DNA from: Bacteroidota bacterium
GTDB taxonomy: Bacteria > Bacteroidota > Ignavibacteria > Ignavibacteriales > Ignavibacteriaceae
Direction: 5' to 3'
DNA: 13,525 nt
Assembly: GCA_021778375.1 (NCBI GenBank)
Contig: JAJYCM010000041.1
Location: forward strand, 1-13,525
In this document: positions 1-6,602 of the stretch, in pieces
Layout: each line of letters opens with the position of its first letter
Position numbering within the stretch: the first letter of the stretch is position 1
Notes under the pieces: generated by a model
Database searches by the model: none
What the model saw: only the letters and a program-made list of their open reading frames with translations
Told to the model about the DNA's origin: nothing
Program-made: the position numbers and the translations under genes

Positions 1-2222
1 ACGCATTGCTTGTAAATAAATTATCAGATTACGGAGTAAATGAAATCGGCATAGAAGTTTTTCTTAGCGCTAAGTTTGTAACTCAAACTTTGTACGATAA
101 TCTTCTTACAAAAGAAATTGAAAAGTCGGGAAGAGTAATCTTAAGTTCAGTCGCAGGTGAAGTTTATTCTTCAAGAGGAAAATTTTATACCGACTCTTTA
201 AGTTACCCGAGTCCAAAACTTTTAGATTCAACTTTTCAGACTGGTCATCTGAATTATGTTAGTGATAACGGCATAAATATCCCGTTATACCTCAACAGCA
301 ATGGTCATATCGAAAAAGCTTTTTCTCTTCAGCTTGCTGGACCAAAATATAAGTTTGCAGAGGATAAACAATTAAAAGTAAATTTCATTTCATCATGGAA
401 GAAGTTCCGTCAATTTTCACTTCTTCATTTTTTCAAACTTGTAAATAACAACAGTGATTCATTAAATCTATTAAGGGGCAAAATAGTTTTAATTGGTATT
501 AGCGATCCCGGTATAGCTTCTGTGTTTCCTACAAATTTTGATTCCGGTGTTCCCGGTGTAGTTCTTCATGCTTTTGCCCTTGATAACATTCTAAAACATA
601 GATTTCTTAACGATAGTTTCCTTATCCTTTCCCGAATTATCTTTATACTATTAGTTTTCATACTCTTGTTCATTGAGACAAAAAAATTCAAAGAACATTT
701 ATTTAAATTTTACATCTATGCTTTTGTACCTTTTATTGTCATTTCATTTATTCTTTACGCTTATTTTAATTATCAGCTTGGATATTCATTTTATTTTTTT
801 CCAATGTTCGCATTTCTTTTAAGTGACATATTCTTTTATCTTTTTGAAAAGAAGATTCTTCTTGAAGGTGTCATTGATGAAAGTCAGATTCTTAAATCGT
901 TACTTTTAACTAAGGAAGCGGAACTTTCTAATCTGCAAAAAGAACTTAATGTCTCAGAAAGCGCAAATTCATTTAAGTTAATGGAAAAAATTAAATCCTT
1001 GAAATCGGACATCGACAAGCTGAGAGAAAAAGAAGATGATAAAGAAGCGGTAGAAATAGATAACATTAACGATATCCAAGACTTCCATGGAATCATTTAT
1101 CGTTCTAAAGCGATGAATAATGTTGTAAACCTGATAAAAATGGCGGCGCCAGAAAATGCAAACATCTTGATTCTTGGTGAAAGCGGCACGGGAAAGGAAT
1201 TGGTTGCCAAAGCAATCCATAAATTGAGCAAACTAAACGACAATAATTTTGTAGCCGTAAACTGTGGTGCACTTTCAGACACTTTACTAGAAAGTGAATT
1301 ATTTGGTCATGTTAAAGGCGCTTTTACCGGAGCAATAAACGATAAAATTGGGAGATTTGAAGCTGCAAACAACGGAACAATTTTCCTTGACGAAATCGCG
1401 GAAACAACAGAGAATTTCCAGATAAAACTTCTTCGGGTAATTCAAACCGGTGATTATGAAAAGGTGGGTTCTTCAAAAACATTTCACACTAATGTACGTA
1501 TTGTTGCTGCGACAAATAAGAATTTGGAAACTGTAGTAAGAGAAAAAAAATTCAGAGAAGATCTTTATTACAGGTTGAACGTAATTAAAATTGAATTACC
1601 ACCTCTTCGAGACAGAAAAGAAGATATCTTGATATTATCCCATTACTTTTTAGAAAAGGAAACAAGCCGATTTCTATTTTCAAAATCTGCCTCGGAATCA
1701 CTTTTAGAATATGAATGGAAAGGCAACGTTAGAGAGTTGGAAGCAGTAATTAAACGAGCCGCAATTTTTGCGAGAAGCGCCGAACGAAATTTAATCCAGC
1801 TTGCCGATTTACCGGATGAAATTGTTAAAGACAGCAAATTTAATTTTGAGGACATCGTTATTGAATCTTTGCGCCATAAAAAATTCTCTCATTCTTCCAT
1901 TACTGACACTGCAAAAGAATTAGGAAATGTCAGTCGAAACGTTGTTTCGGAAAATTACAGGGGTTTATCGCTAAAAACTTTGGTAGAAAATAATTTTGAT
2001 TTGAATGCAACTTCTTTCATCCTTTCAGCTTCAGATGATGCAGAAATGAATAGCAGAGTAAAAGCAAAACTACTAACATTTGTCAAGAATATAGAGACCG
2101 ATGTAAAAATATTTGCAGGCAAAGGCTTTGAAACAGTAAAGAATAATTTGCAGTCAAAGTACAAAAACCTTCCCGTAAAATTTCATCCCTACCTTGATGA
2201 AGTAATTAAGAAATTTCTTTAA
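1..2222 (+). CDS. CHASE2-domain membrane-bound sigma-54-dependent transcriptional activator (5' partial)
   Basis: This is a one-component sensor/activator whose 5' end lies outside the window. The frame is open to base 3, and the TTG at 6 is inside the CHASE2 fold rather than a likely start. Residue numbers count from that TTG. Residues 1-200 look like the end of an extracytoplasmic CHASE2 sensor, with the typical L-x-G-K-I-V-L-I-G strand at 156-164 and a P-G-V-x-x-H-A segment near 183-189. Three hydrophobic segments follow (about 205-223, 235-256, 260-280), then a coiled coil (about 290-345). The AAA+ domain has Walker A GESGTGKE (391-398), the sigma-54 contact loop GAFTGA (438-443), Walker B FLDE (460-463) and GNVRELE (573-579). 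It should hydrolyse ATP to open sigma-54 promoters. The C-terminus (about 615-738) is not a plain Fis-type helix-turn-helix, although a helix-turn-helix-like stretch is visible near 632-665. The gene downstream has a possible sigma-54 promoter. The domain calls are firm; the signal sensed is unknown. Confidence 0.9.
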   Translation, partial: ALLVNKLSDYGVNEIGIEVFLSAKFVTQTLYDNLLTKEIEKSGRVILSSVAGEVYSSRGKFYTDSLSYPSPKLLDSTFQTGHLNYVSDNGINIPLYLNSNGHIEKAFSLQLAGPKYKFAEDKQLKVNFISSWKKFRQFSLLHFFKLVNNNSDSLNLLRGKIVLIGISDPGIASVFPTNFDSGVPGVVLHAFALDNILKHRFLNDSFLILSRIIFILLVFILLFIETKKFKEHLFKFYIYAFVPFIVISFILYAYFNYQLGYSFYFFPMFAFLLSDIFFYLFEKKILLEGVIDESQILKSLLLTKEAELSNLQKELNVSESANSFKLMEKIKSLKSDIDKLREKEDDKEAVEIDNINDIQDFHGIIYRSKAMNNVVNLIKMAAPENANILILGESGTGKELVAKAIHKLSKLNDNNFVAVNCGALSDTLLESELFGHVKGAFTGAINDKIGRFEAANNGTIFLDEIAETTENFQIKLLRVIQTGDYEKVGSSKTFHTNVRIVAATNKNLETVVREKKFREDLYYRLNVIKIELPPLRDRKEDILILSHYFLEKETSRFLFSKSASESLLEYEWKGNVRELEAVIKRAAIFARSAERNLIQLADLPDEIVKDSKFNFEDIVIESLRHKKFSHSSITDTAKELGNVSRNVVSENYRGLSLKTLVENNFDLNATSFILSASDDAEMNSRVKAKLLTFVKNIETDVKIFAGKGFETVKNNLQSKYKNLPVKFHPYLDEVIKKFL

Positions 2223-2240
2223 CTTAATTCCCTAGCTTCT

Positions 2241-2326
2241 TATCAAATAAATTTACCGCATTTCATCGAATTCTTCTGTTCATTAAAATAAACTTTCTTC
2301 CTTATAAAAATTTCTTTTATTTGATA
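2241..2326. repeat. 11-bp inverted repeat, possible upstream activator site
   Basis: TATCAAATAAA at 2241-2251 is exactly mirrored by TTTATTTGATA at 2316-2326, with 64 bp between the arms. It lies between the sigma-54 activator gene and the possible sigma-54 promoter at 2465-2479, about 170-250 bp upstream of the inferred start of transcription. Activators of this class often bind at such distances. The sequence is AT-rich, so a chance match is quite possible. Confidence 0.25.
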
Positions 2327-2464
2327 TTAACTTTTTCTGTTTGTTCCTTGTCTTAATTGATAATACAATACAGCAAGTTATTATTTTAATGGCACCTATG
2401 TCCACATTTTTATTCATAGATGCCAAACTGATTCGTTTTCCAAAACAAATTTTAATTCCTTTTC

Positions 2465-2479
2465 CGGCACAAAGTTTGA
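2465..2479 (+). promoter_or_regulatory. Possible sigma-54 (-24/-12) promoter of the 2517 gene
   Basis: CGGCAC at 2465-2470, five bases, then TTGA at 2476-2479 resembles the sigma-54 consensus TGGCAC-N5-TTGC. There are two mismatches: the first base of the -24 box and the C of the usual -12 GC pair. Transcription would begin near 2491, giving a leader of about 26 nt that contains the GGAGG ribosome binding site. The gene immediately upstream encodes a sigma-54 activator, which makes the match more interesting. The missing -12 C lowers confidence. Confidence 0.35.
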
Positions 2480-2516
2480 TTTGTTTTACCTTACAAATTA
2501 TTAACTGGAGGAAAAA

Positions 2517-3416
2517 ATGCATAGCAAAAATTTACTTTTCATTTTAGTAATATCACTTTCAGCGTTTGCCTTTGTTTATCCACAGAATAACCAAGATTCA
2601 ACATCTTCTAACAGTACTGACTGGAAGCATCGGCACCATTTTAATTTTGATTTTTGGGGCAATGAATTTTTTAGCAAACCAACTATCGCGCTTGAGTATG
2701 GCTTTTCTAAAATGAGCCAAAATGGTTTGAACAGAAGTTTTGTTAATCCAAATCTCGTTGAATTAAAACTTGGTTATTCAAATGAAAAGCCATCTTGGCA
2801 ATCTGACGATATTTTGAAATATAGATTTCATTATTTTCGCTTAAGTAATATTACCACAAAATTATCAGGGACATCATCCAACTCGGATGATTATAATACC
2901 GATCTTTGGCGTTTTGGTTTTGGCTGGGCTTCAGGGTATGGTTATAAAACAAGTAACTCGTTTAAGATAATTCCTTATTATGACTATTCAATTGATTGGT
3001 CGCAATTAAAATTTAATTCCGATCCTGCCAATGCGAATGACAAAAGTATAACTGATCTTTACACCAATTCATTTCGTTTTGGTACAAGTACAGAAGGCGG
3101 GGTAAAAATAAATCTTATCCCACAACTTCAAGTAAGTGCAGCATACGAGCACTCCATAATCTTCCCTCGTCATATTTTTTGGAAATGGGTAGGGAGCGTG
3201 GCGATTGAAACAGCAGGACAGTGGGCAATAGATAGCTTTGTTAATGAGATTATGGATTCTTCTCCTTATGCTGCGCCTATTGTTAATTTTGTTTTGAAGA
3301 ATGCCCTTTCTTACGGTGTATATGAACTTCGTAAAGACAAAATGAATTGGCCTTTTGATTCCGCCGCACCTTTATTTTATGATCAGTTCAAAGTCGGCTT
3401 AACATTCGTTTTCTAA
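2517..3416 (+). CDS. Exported, probable outer-membrane beta-barrel protein of unknown function
   Basis: I do not recognise this 299-residue protein as a named family. Residues 1-23 form a signal peptide: a basic start, a hydrophobic core and a small-residue end near A-F-V-Y-P-Q. The mature part is rich in aromatic residues and alternating polar/hydrophobic strands such as IALEYGF, RFGFGW and FKIIPYYDY. It ends in a strand with a terminal phenylalanine (KVGLTFVF), the usual assembly signal of outer-membrane barrels. Residues about 218-265 are less strand-like and more helical (W-K-W-V-G-S..., V-N-E-I-M), perhaps a plug or periplasmic segment. The ATG is preceded by a strong TGGAGG ribosome binding site 6 nt upstream. 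The gene has its own leader with a possible sigma-54 promoter and a hairpin terminator just after the stop, so it is probably monocistronic. Localisation is well supported; function is unknown. Confidence 0.8.
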   Translation: MHSKNLLFILVISLSAFAFVYPQNNQDSTSSNSTDWKHRHHFNFDFWGNEFFSKPTIALEYGFSKMSQNGLNRSFVNPNLVELKLGYSNEKPSWQSDDILKYRFHYFRLSNITTKLSGTSSNSDDYNTDLWRFGFGWASGYGYKTSNSFKIIPYYDYSIDWSQLKFNSDPANANDKSITDLYTNSFRFGTSTEGGVKINLIPQLQVSAAYEHSIIFPRHIFWKWVGSVAIETAGQWAIDSFVNEIMDSSPYAAPIVNFVLKNALSYGVYELRKDKMNWPFDSAAPLFYDQFKVGLTFVF

Positions 3417-3439
3417 AAGAATTTCCAATTTTATTTTTG

Positions 3440-3470
3440 ACCCGGTTTCATTTTGATGCCGGGTTTATTA
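3440..3470 (+). terminator. Intrinsic terminator after the beta-barrel gene
   Basis: ACCCGG (3440-3445) pairs with CCGGGT (3459-3464) around a 13-nt loop. It is followed by the T-rich TTATTATAATTT. It begins 24 nt after the stop codon of the 2517-3416 gene. The stem is short but is the only GC-rich pairing nearby. Confidence 0.6.
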
Positions 3471-3670
3471 TAATTTCATTCAATGTGCATTTAAATGCAT
3501 GTCATAAAAACTCAACTATACTCTTTCCTATTTAAATCAAAGTTTAAATATTTTTTTACTATTCTTTATCTACCTTTTTTATTCGAAATATTTTTGCGTA
3601 TTTAGTTATAGAAATATTTAATTTATCATAAATTAAGATTTGTCAATTTTTACTAATGAAAAATTCAAGA

Positions 3671-3698
3671 TTGATAAAACCAATATTTCGTATTCTTG
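3671..3698 (+). promoter_or_regulatory. Possible Bacteroidota-type promoter of the propeller gene
   Basis: TTG at 3671-3673 and TATTCTTG at 3691-3698 are 17 nt apart. This resembles the TTTG / TAnnTTTG pattern of Bacteroidota housekeeping promoters with one mismatch in the -7 box. Transcription would begin around 3705, leaving a short leader with the TTAGGA ribosome binding site. The evidence is only a motif in very AT-rich DNA. Confidence 0.25.
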
Positions 3699-3718
3699 TC
3701 ATTTTTTAGGAATTTCTT

Positions 3719-4942
3719 ATGAGTCAAAAAAATACTTTATATATAATATTACTGATTATTCTATTTAACGTCAGCTCATTTGCACAATGGAAATCCGTAG
3801 GGTTGAATGACCAATATGTTTGGACATTTGCAGTAATCGACTCAAATATTTTTGCCGGTTCCGGTGGAGGGGGAATTTTTCTTTCTACAGATAACGGAGC
3901 AACTTGGGAACATCCTGATTCAGGACTTACTAGTTTGGGTATTTCATCTTTAATAGGATTACCCAATCCGATTAGCGGTAATTATATTTTTGCCGGGACT
4001 TATGGTGACGGGGTATTCCTATCCACAAATAACGGAGCGACATGGGCACAAACATCATTAGACAGTCAATATGTATGGTCATTAGCAAGTAGCGGCTCTA
4101 ATATTTTTGCAGGAACTGAAAAGGGAATTTTTCTTTCTTCTAATAACGGCACAAACTGGACTCAAATAAATTCGGGGCTAACAAATTTTGTTATTAACGC
4201 ATTAGTTGTAAGCCCTAACGGAACAAATATTTTTGCAGGTACTGCAAAAGGGATTTTTCTGTCCAAAGATAACGGCACTAATTGGGTCAGTATAGATTCG
4301 GGACTAACGAATCAATATGTGTGGTCCTTGTTTATAAGTGATACAAATCTCTTTGCTGGAACTGAAAAAGGAGTTTTTCTTTCCACAAATAATGGTGCTA
4401 ATTGGAAACAATTAGGTCTTGATACTCAATATGTTTGGACTTTTGCAAAAGTTGATTCAATGCTTTTTGTGGGTACAAACGGAGGAGTATTTGCTTCAAC
4501 TAATAACACTTTTAATTGGATTCCTATAAATTCAGGACTAACAAATTCGGATGTTACTTCTTTGGCTATTAAAGATACAAATATTTTTGCAGGGTCTTTA
4601 GGTGTATATGTGCTTTCTTTGAACAATGTTTTTACTCCAACGGGGGTAAAACAGATCAGAAATGGTTATCCTAAAGAATTTTTCTTGGCGCAAAATTATC
4701 CTAATCCTTTTAATCCATCTACCACAATAAATTTTGCTGTCCAAAAAAAAAGTTTTGTAAGTATAAAGGTATATGATGCCCTTGGGAGAGAGATAGCGAC
4801 TTTAGTAAATGAAGAAAAACCGGTAGGAAATTATAGTGTGCAATTAGTATTGGGAAATAAGCAGTTGGCAAGCGGGGTGTATTTTTACAGAATGCAGGCT
4901 GGAAGTTTTGTGGAGACAAAAAAATTAATTTTTATGAAATAG
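3719..4942 (+). CDS. Secreted seven-bladed Asp-box (BNR/YCF48-like) propeller protein with T9SS sorting domain
   Basis: A signal peptide (about residues 1-22, ending S-S-F-A-Q) sends the 407-residue protein through Sec. Residues about 23-310 hold seven blades of 38-46 residues. Each has a hydrophobic strand, an (N/Y)-(I/L)-F-A-G strand, and a G-(I/V)-F-L-S-x-(D/N)-N-G-x-x-W Asp-box. The sixth box is degenerate (S-T-N-N-T-F-N-W) and the seventh lacks the tryptophan. Linkers alternate between a QYVW(T/S) type and an SGLTN type, pointing to internal duplication. Residues about 322-407 form the type IX secretion sorting domain: FLAQNYPNPFNPSTTI, then V-Y-D-A-L-G-R-E-I, G-V-Y-F-Y-R and a K-K-L-I-F-M-K end. 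The protein is therefore expected on the cell surface or released. Such propellers usually bind proteins or glycans; no catalytic residues are evident. An AGGA ribosome binding site precedes the ATG. Confidence 0.9.
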   Translation: MSQKNTLYIILLIILFNVSSFAQWKSVGLNDQYVWTFAVIDSNIFAGSGGGGIFLSTDNGATWEHPDSGLTSLGISSLIGLPNPISGNYIFAGTYGDGVFLSTNNGATWAQTSLDSQYVWSLASSGSNIFAGTEKGIFLSSNNGTNWTQINSGLTNFVINALVVSPNGTNIFAGTAKGIFLSKDNGTNWVSIDSGLTNQYVWSLFISDTNLFAGTEKGVFLSTNNGANWKQLGLDTQYVWTFAKVDSMLFVGTNGGVFASTNNTFNWIPINSGLTNSDVTSLAIKDTNIFAGSLGVYVLSLNNVFTPTGVKQIRNGYPKEFFLAQNYPNPFNPSTTINFAVQKKSFVSIKVYDALGREIATLVNEEKPVGNYSVQLVLGNKQLASGVYFYRMQAGSFVETKKLIFMK

Positions 4943-4991
4943 TTCTTGTCTAGCGAAATGATTAGAATTCCCTAGCATAAAATATTTTTTT

Positions 4992-5032
4992 GGCTGAAAT
5001 CGAGGTGGTCGTATAAGCTTTTTAGCCGTTTT
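4992..5032 (+). terminator. Possible terminator after the propeller gene
   Basis: GGCTGAAA (4992-4999) pairs with TTTTAGCC (5020-5027) with one G-T wobble, around a 20-nt loop. GTTTTAATAAT follows. It lies between two converging genes. The loop is long and the T tract is short, so this is tentative. Confidence 0.3.
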
Positions 5033-5062
5033 AATAATCATCTATTATTTCTAAAAAATTAT

Positions 5063-5494
5063 TTATCCTTTTTCAAATTTTTCAATTTGTTTCTTTACGA
5101 TTTCGGGTATTGGGAATGAAGTCAGTTTGGTATAATCATAAGAAACCAACTTAGTCATGGCAGAAGCTGCAATGATTTTATTTCCTTTGCGATTAACCAT
5201 AATTAGATGTTCCACATCGGAACTTTTATTCCCAATTTTTGAAACACGACTGAGTATTTCTACTTCATCCCCAAGAATAATCGGCTGCAGATAATCGATT
5301 TCAATTCTTGCAACTACTGCATCGAAATCGAGACCCTCCATTGGTTTATTCAGGACATCTTTGAAATAAGCAATCCTTGCTTCTTCAAGATAAGACAAAA
5401 ATGTTGCGTTATTTACATGTCTCATTGCGTCAAGGTCGGAAAATCTAACCTTAATTTTAATGCTGTGTTTGAAATTTTTTATATCCATTTTCAA
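5063..5494 (-). CDS. 4HBT-family (YbgC/FadM-like) acyl-CoA thioesterase
   Basis: This 143-residue hotdog-fold enzyme should hydrolyse acyl-CoA (or acyl-ACP) thioesters in the cytoplasm; the natural substrate cannot be read from sequence. The family signature near the N-terminus, R-F-S-D-L-D-A-M-R-H-V-N-N-A (17-30), includes the likely catalytic Asp22, followed by Y-L-E-E-A-R (35-40). The V-A-R-I-E-I-D-Y and G-D-E-V-E-I strands are also typical, and the length matches the family. The start at TTG 5494 is chosen because a GAGG ribosome binding site sits 7 nt upstream and the TTGA overlaps the TGA stop of the preceding aldolase gene. The ATG at 5488 is the alternative, with a 13-nt spacer. It is the last gene of the long minus-strand operon. 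Confidence 0.88.
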   Translation of the reverse strand: MKMDIKNFKHSIKIKVRFSDLDAMRHVNNATFLSYLEEARIAYFKDVLNKPMEGLDFDAVVARIEIDYLQPIILGDEVEILSRVSKIGNKSSDVEHLIMVNRKGNKIIAASAMTKLVSYDYTKLTSFPIPEIVKKQIEKFEKG

Positions 5495-6522
5495 TTAAAT
5501 ACCTCTTCAATAATTTTACTTGCAATTTTAATTTCATCAAAACTTACATCAAGATGTGTAATTGCTCTAAGGTAACCTGGTTTACCCGTTGAAAGAAGCA
5601 ATCCTTTTTCTTTACAAAGGGTTAATGCATCATCAATGGAAATATTGACAGGTTGAAAGATTAAGATGTTTGTTTGAACCGACTGTAAATTGATTTTCAA
5701 TTTTTTACAATTGTTGATTGTCGCAGCAAGTAATTTTGCTTTTTCATGATCTTCCTCAAGACGATTAATATTATTTTTCAAAGCATAAAGACCTGCAGCG
5801 GCGAGAATACCTATCTGACGTGTACCTCCTCCCCAGGCTTTACGTACCCGAAAAGCTTCTTTAATAAAATCTTTCGAGCCTGCAATAATAGAGCCCACCG
5901 GTGCTCCAAGTCCTTTTGATAAACAGCATGAAACTGTATCGAAGTATGATGCATATTCTTTAACAGAAATTTTTGAGGCAACCGAAGCATTCCAAATTCG
6001 TGCACCGTCAAGGTGATAGAATAAATTATATTTTTTTGCTAGTTCACCCACGCTGATAATATTTTCAATCGGATGAATAGTCCCTCCCGCACGATTATGT
6101 GTGTTTTCAATTTCGATTACTTTTGTCCGGGGCATGTAGTAAGCTGAGGTCGGTCGAATGTATGGCTCAATTTGTATGGGCGTAATAACGCCGGAGTTAC
6201 CATCGACAGGCATTATCTGGATTCCGCTTAATGCTGCCGGCGAACCTGACTCGTATTGAAAAATGTGGGCGTCTCTTTCGCATATGACTTCATCACCAGG
6301 GTTGGTAAGTACGTTCAAACAAATTTGATTTCCCATTACGCCGCTTAAGACGAAAAGAGAGGCTTCTTTCCCAAAAAGGTCCGCAGCATATTCTTGCAGT
6401 TGATTTACTGTTGGGTCTTCCTGAAAAACATCATCTCCAACCTCGGCGGTATACATTGCTTTACGCATTTCCTCAGAAGGTTTTGTAACTGTATCACTAC
6501 GGAGGTCAATAAAATTATTCAT
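5491..6522 (-). CDS. ltaE: Low-specificity L-threonine aldolase (PLP-dependent beta-eliminating lyase family)
   Basis: This PLP enzyme cleaves L-threonine and L-allo-threonine to glycine and acetaldehyde in the cytoplasm. Counting from the ATG at 6522 (343 residues, normal for the family), the protein opens with the conserved I-D-L-R-S-D-T-V-T-K-P. It has the ring-stacking His85 (D-A-H-I-F), the cofactor-contact H-L-D-G-A-R (171-176) and the Schiff-base Lys203 in C-L-S-K-G-L-G-A-P-V-G. An in-frame TTG at 6546 would add eight residues, but family members start close to the M-x-x-F-I-D-L-R motif. A purine-rich GGAAAGGA lies 15-22 nt before the ATG, rather far for a ribosome binding site. An 80-nt gap separates the gene from lnt upstream; it contains an AT-rich hairpin (TAAACAA/TTGTTTA, 6577-6600). 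The stop overlaps the TTG start of the thioesterase gene. Confidence 0.92.
   Translation of the reverse strand: MNNFIDLRSDTVTKPSEEMRKAMYTAEVGDDVFQEDPTVNQLQEYAADLFGKEASLFVLSGVMGNQICLNVLTNPGDEVICERDAHIFQYESGSPAALSGIQIMPVDGNSGVITPIQIEPYIRPTSAYYMPRTKVIEIENTHNRAGGTIHPIENIISVGELAKKYNLFYHLDGARIWNASVASKISVKEYASYFDTVSCCLSKGLGAPVGSIIAGSKDFIKEAFRVRKAWGGGTRQIGILAAAGLYALKNNINRLEEDHEKAKLLAATINNCKKLKINLQSVQTNILIFQPVNISIDDALTLCKEKGLLLSTGKPGYLRAITHLDVSFDEIKIASKIIEEVFN
5492..5505 (-). promoter_or_regulatory. Ribosome binding site supporting a TTG start with TTGA stop/start overlap
   Basis: On the minus strand, GAGG (5505-5502) is followed by 7 nt and TTG (5494-5492). The TTG shares bases with the TGA stop of the aldolase gene (5493-5491). 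The ribosome binding site lies inside the last codons of the upstream gene (E-E-V-F-N). This favours translational coupling and the TTG start over the in-frame ATG at 5488. Confidence 0.6.
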
Positions 6523-6602
6523 AACTTTAAAAATTTTCCTTTCCAATTTGATTTTATTAATCTATACATAATAAGATAAACAATCTCTTAGGTTTGTTTA
6601 AT

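Larger units (their letters stand above)
3417..3718. other. Intergenic region without a gene; terminator, palindrome and weak promoter
   Basis: I see no convincing coding sequence here. After the terminator hairpin at 3440-3464 comes a perfect 14-bp palindrome, TGCATTTAAATGCA (3486-3499), about 220 bp before the next start codon. It could be an operator, but one such palindrome is expected by chance in a window of this size. The rest is very AT-rich. A weak Bacteroidota-like promoter (TTG at 3671-3673, TATTCTTG at 3691-3698) and an AGGA ribosome binding site precede the ATG at 3719. Confidence 0.5.

Noticed and set aside
2390..2405. Perfect -24 box TGGCAC at 2390-2395 as a sigma-54 promoter
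   Set aside because: The bases at the -12 position (TCCAC) do not fit TTGC, and it is much farther from the gene than the element at 2465.
2283..2547. Two short open frames on opposite strands in the region before the barrel gene
   Set aside because: Both lie mostly in AT-rich intergenic DNA. The minus frame gives a lysine/isoleucine-rich sequence without a family pattern. The plus frame starts at TTG and runs into the next gene in another frame, over its promoter and ribosome binding site.
3486..3499. Perfect palindrome TGCATTTAAATGCA as an operator
   Set aside because: About one palindrome with 7-bp arms is expected by chance here. It is over 200 bp from the next gene and has no second copy.
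2226..4976. AATTCCCTAGC repeated soon after the stop codons of two plus-strand genes (2226-2236 and 4966-4976)
   Set aside because: Many 11-base matches are expected by chance in a window of this size, and no hairpin or further copies accompany it.
6577..6600. Hairpin TAAACAA/TTGTTTA just after lnt as a terminator
   Set aside because: The stem is AT-rich with a 10-nt loop and no T run follows on the minus strand. It may only be a weak structure inside the operon.
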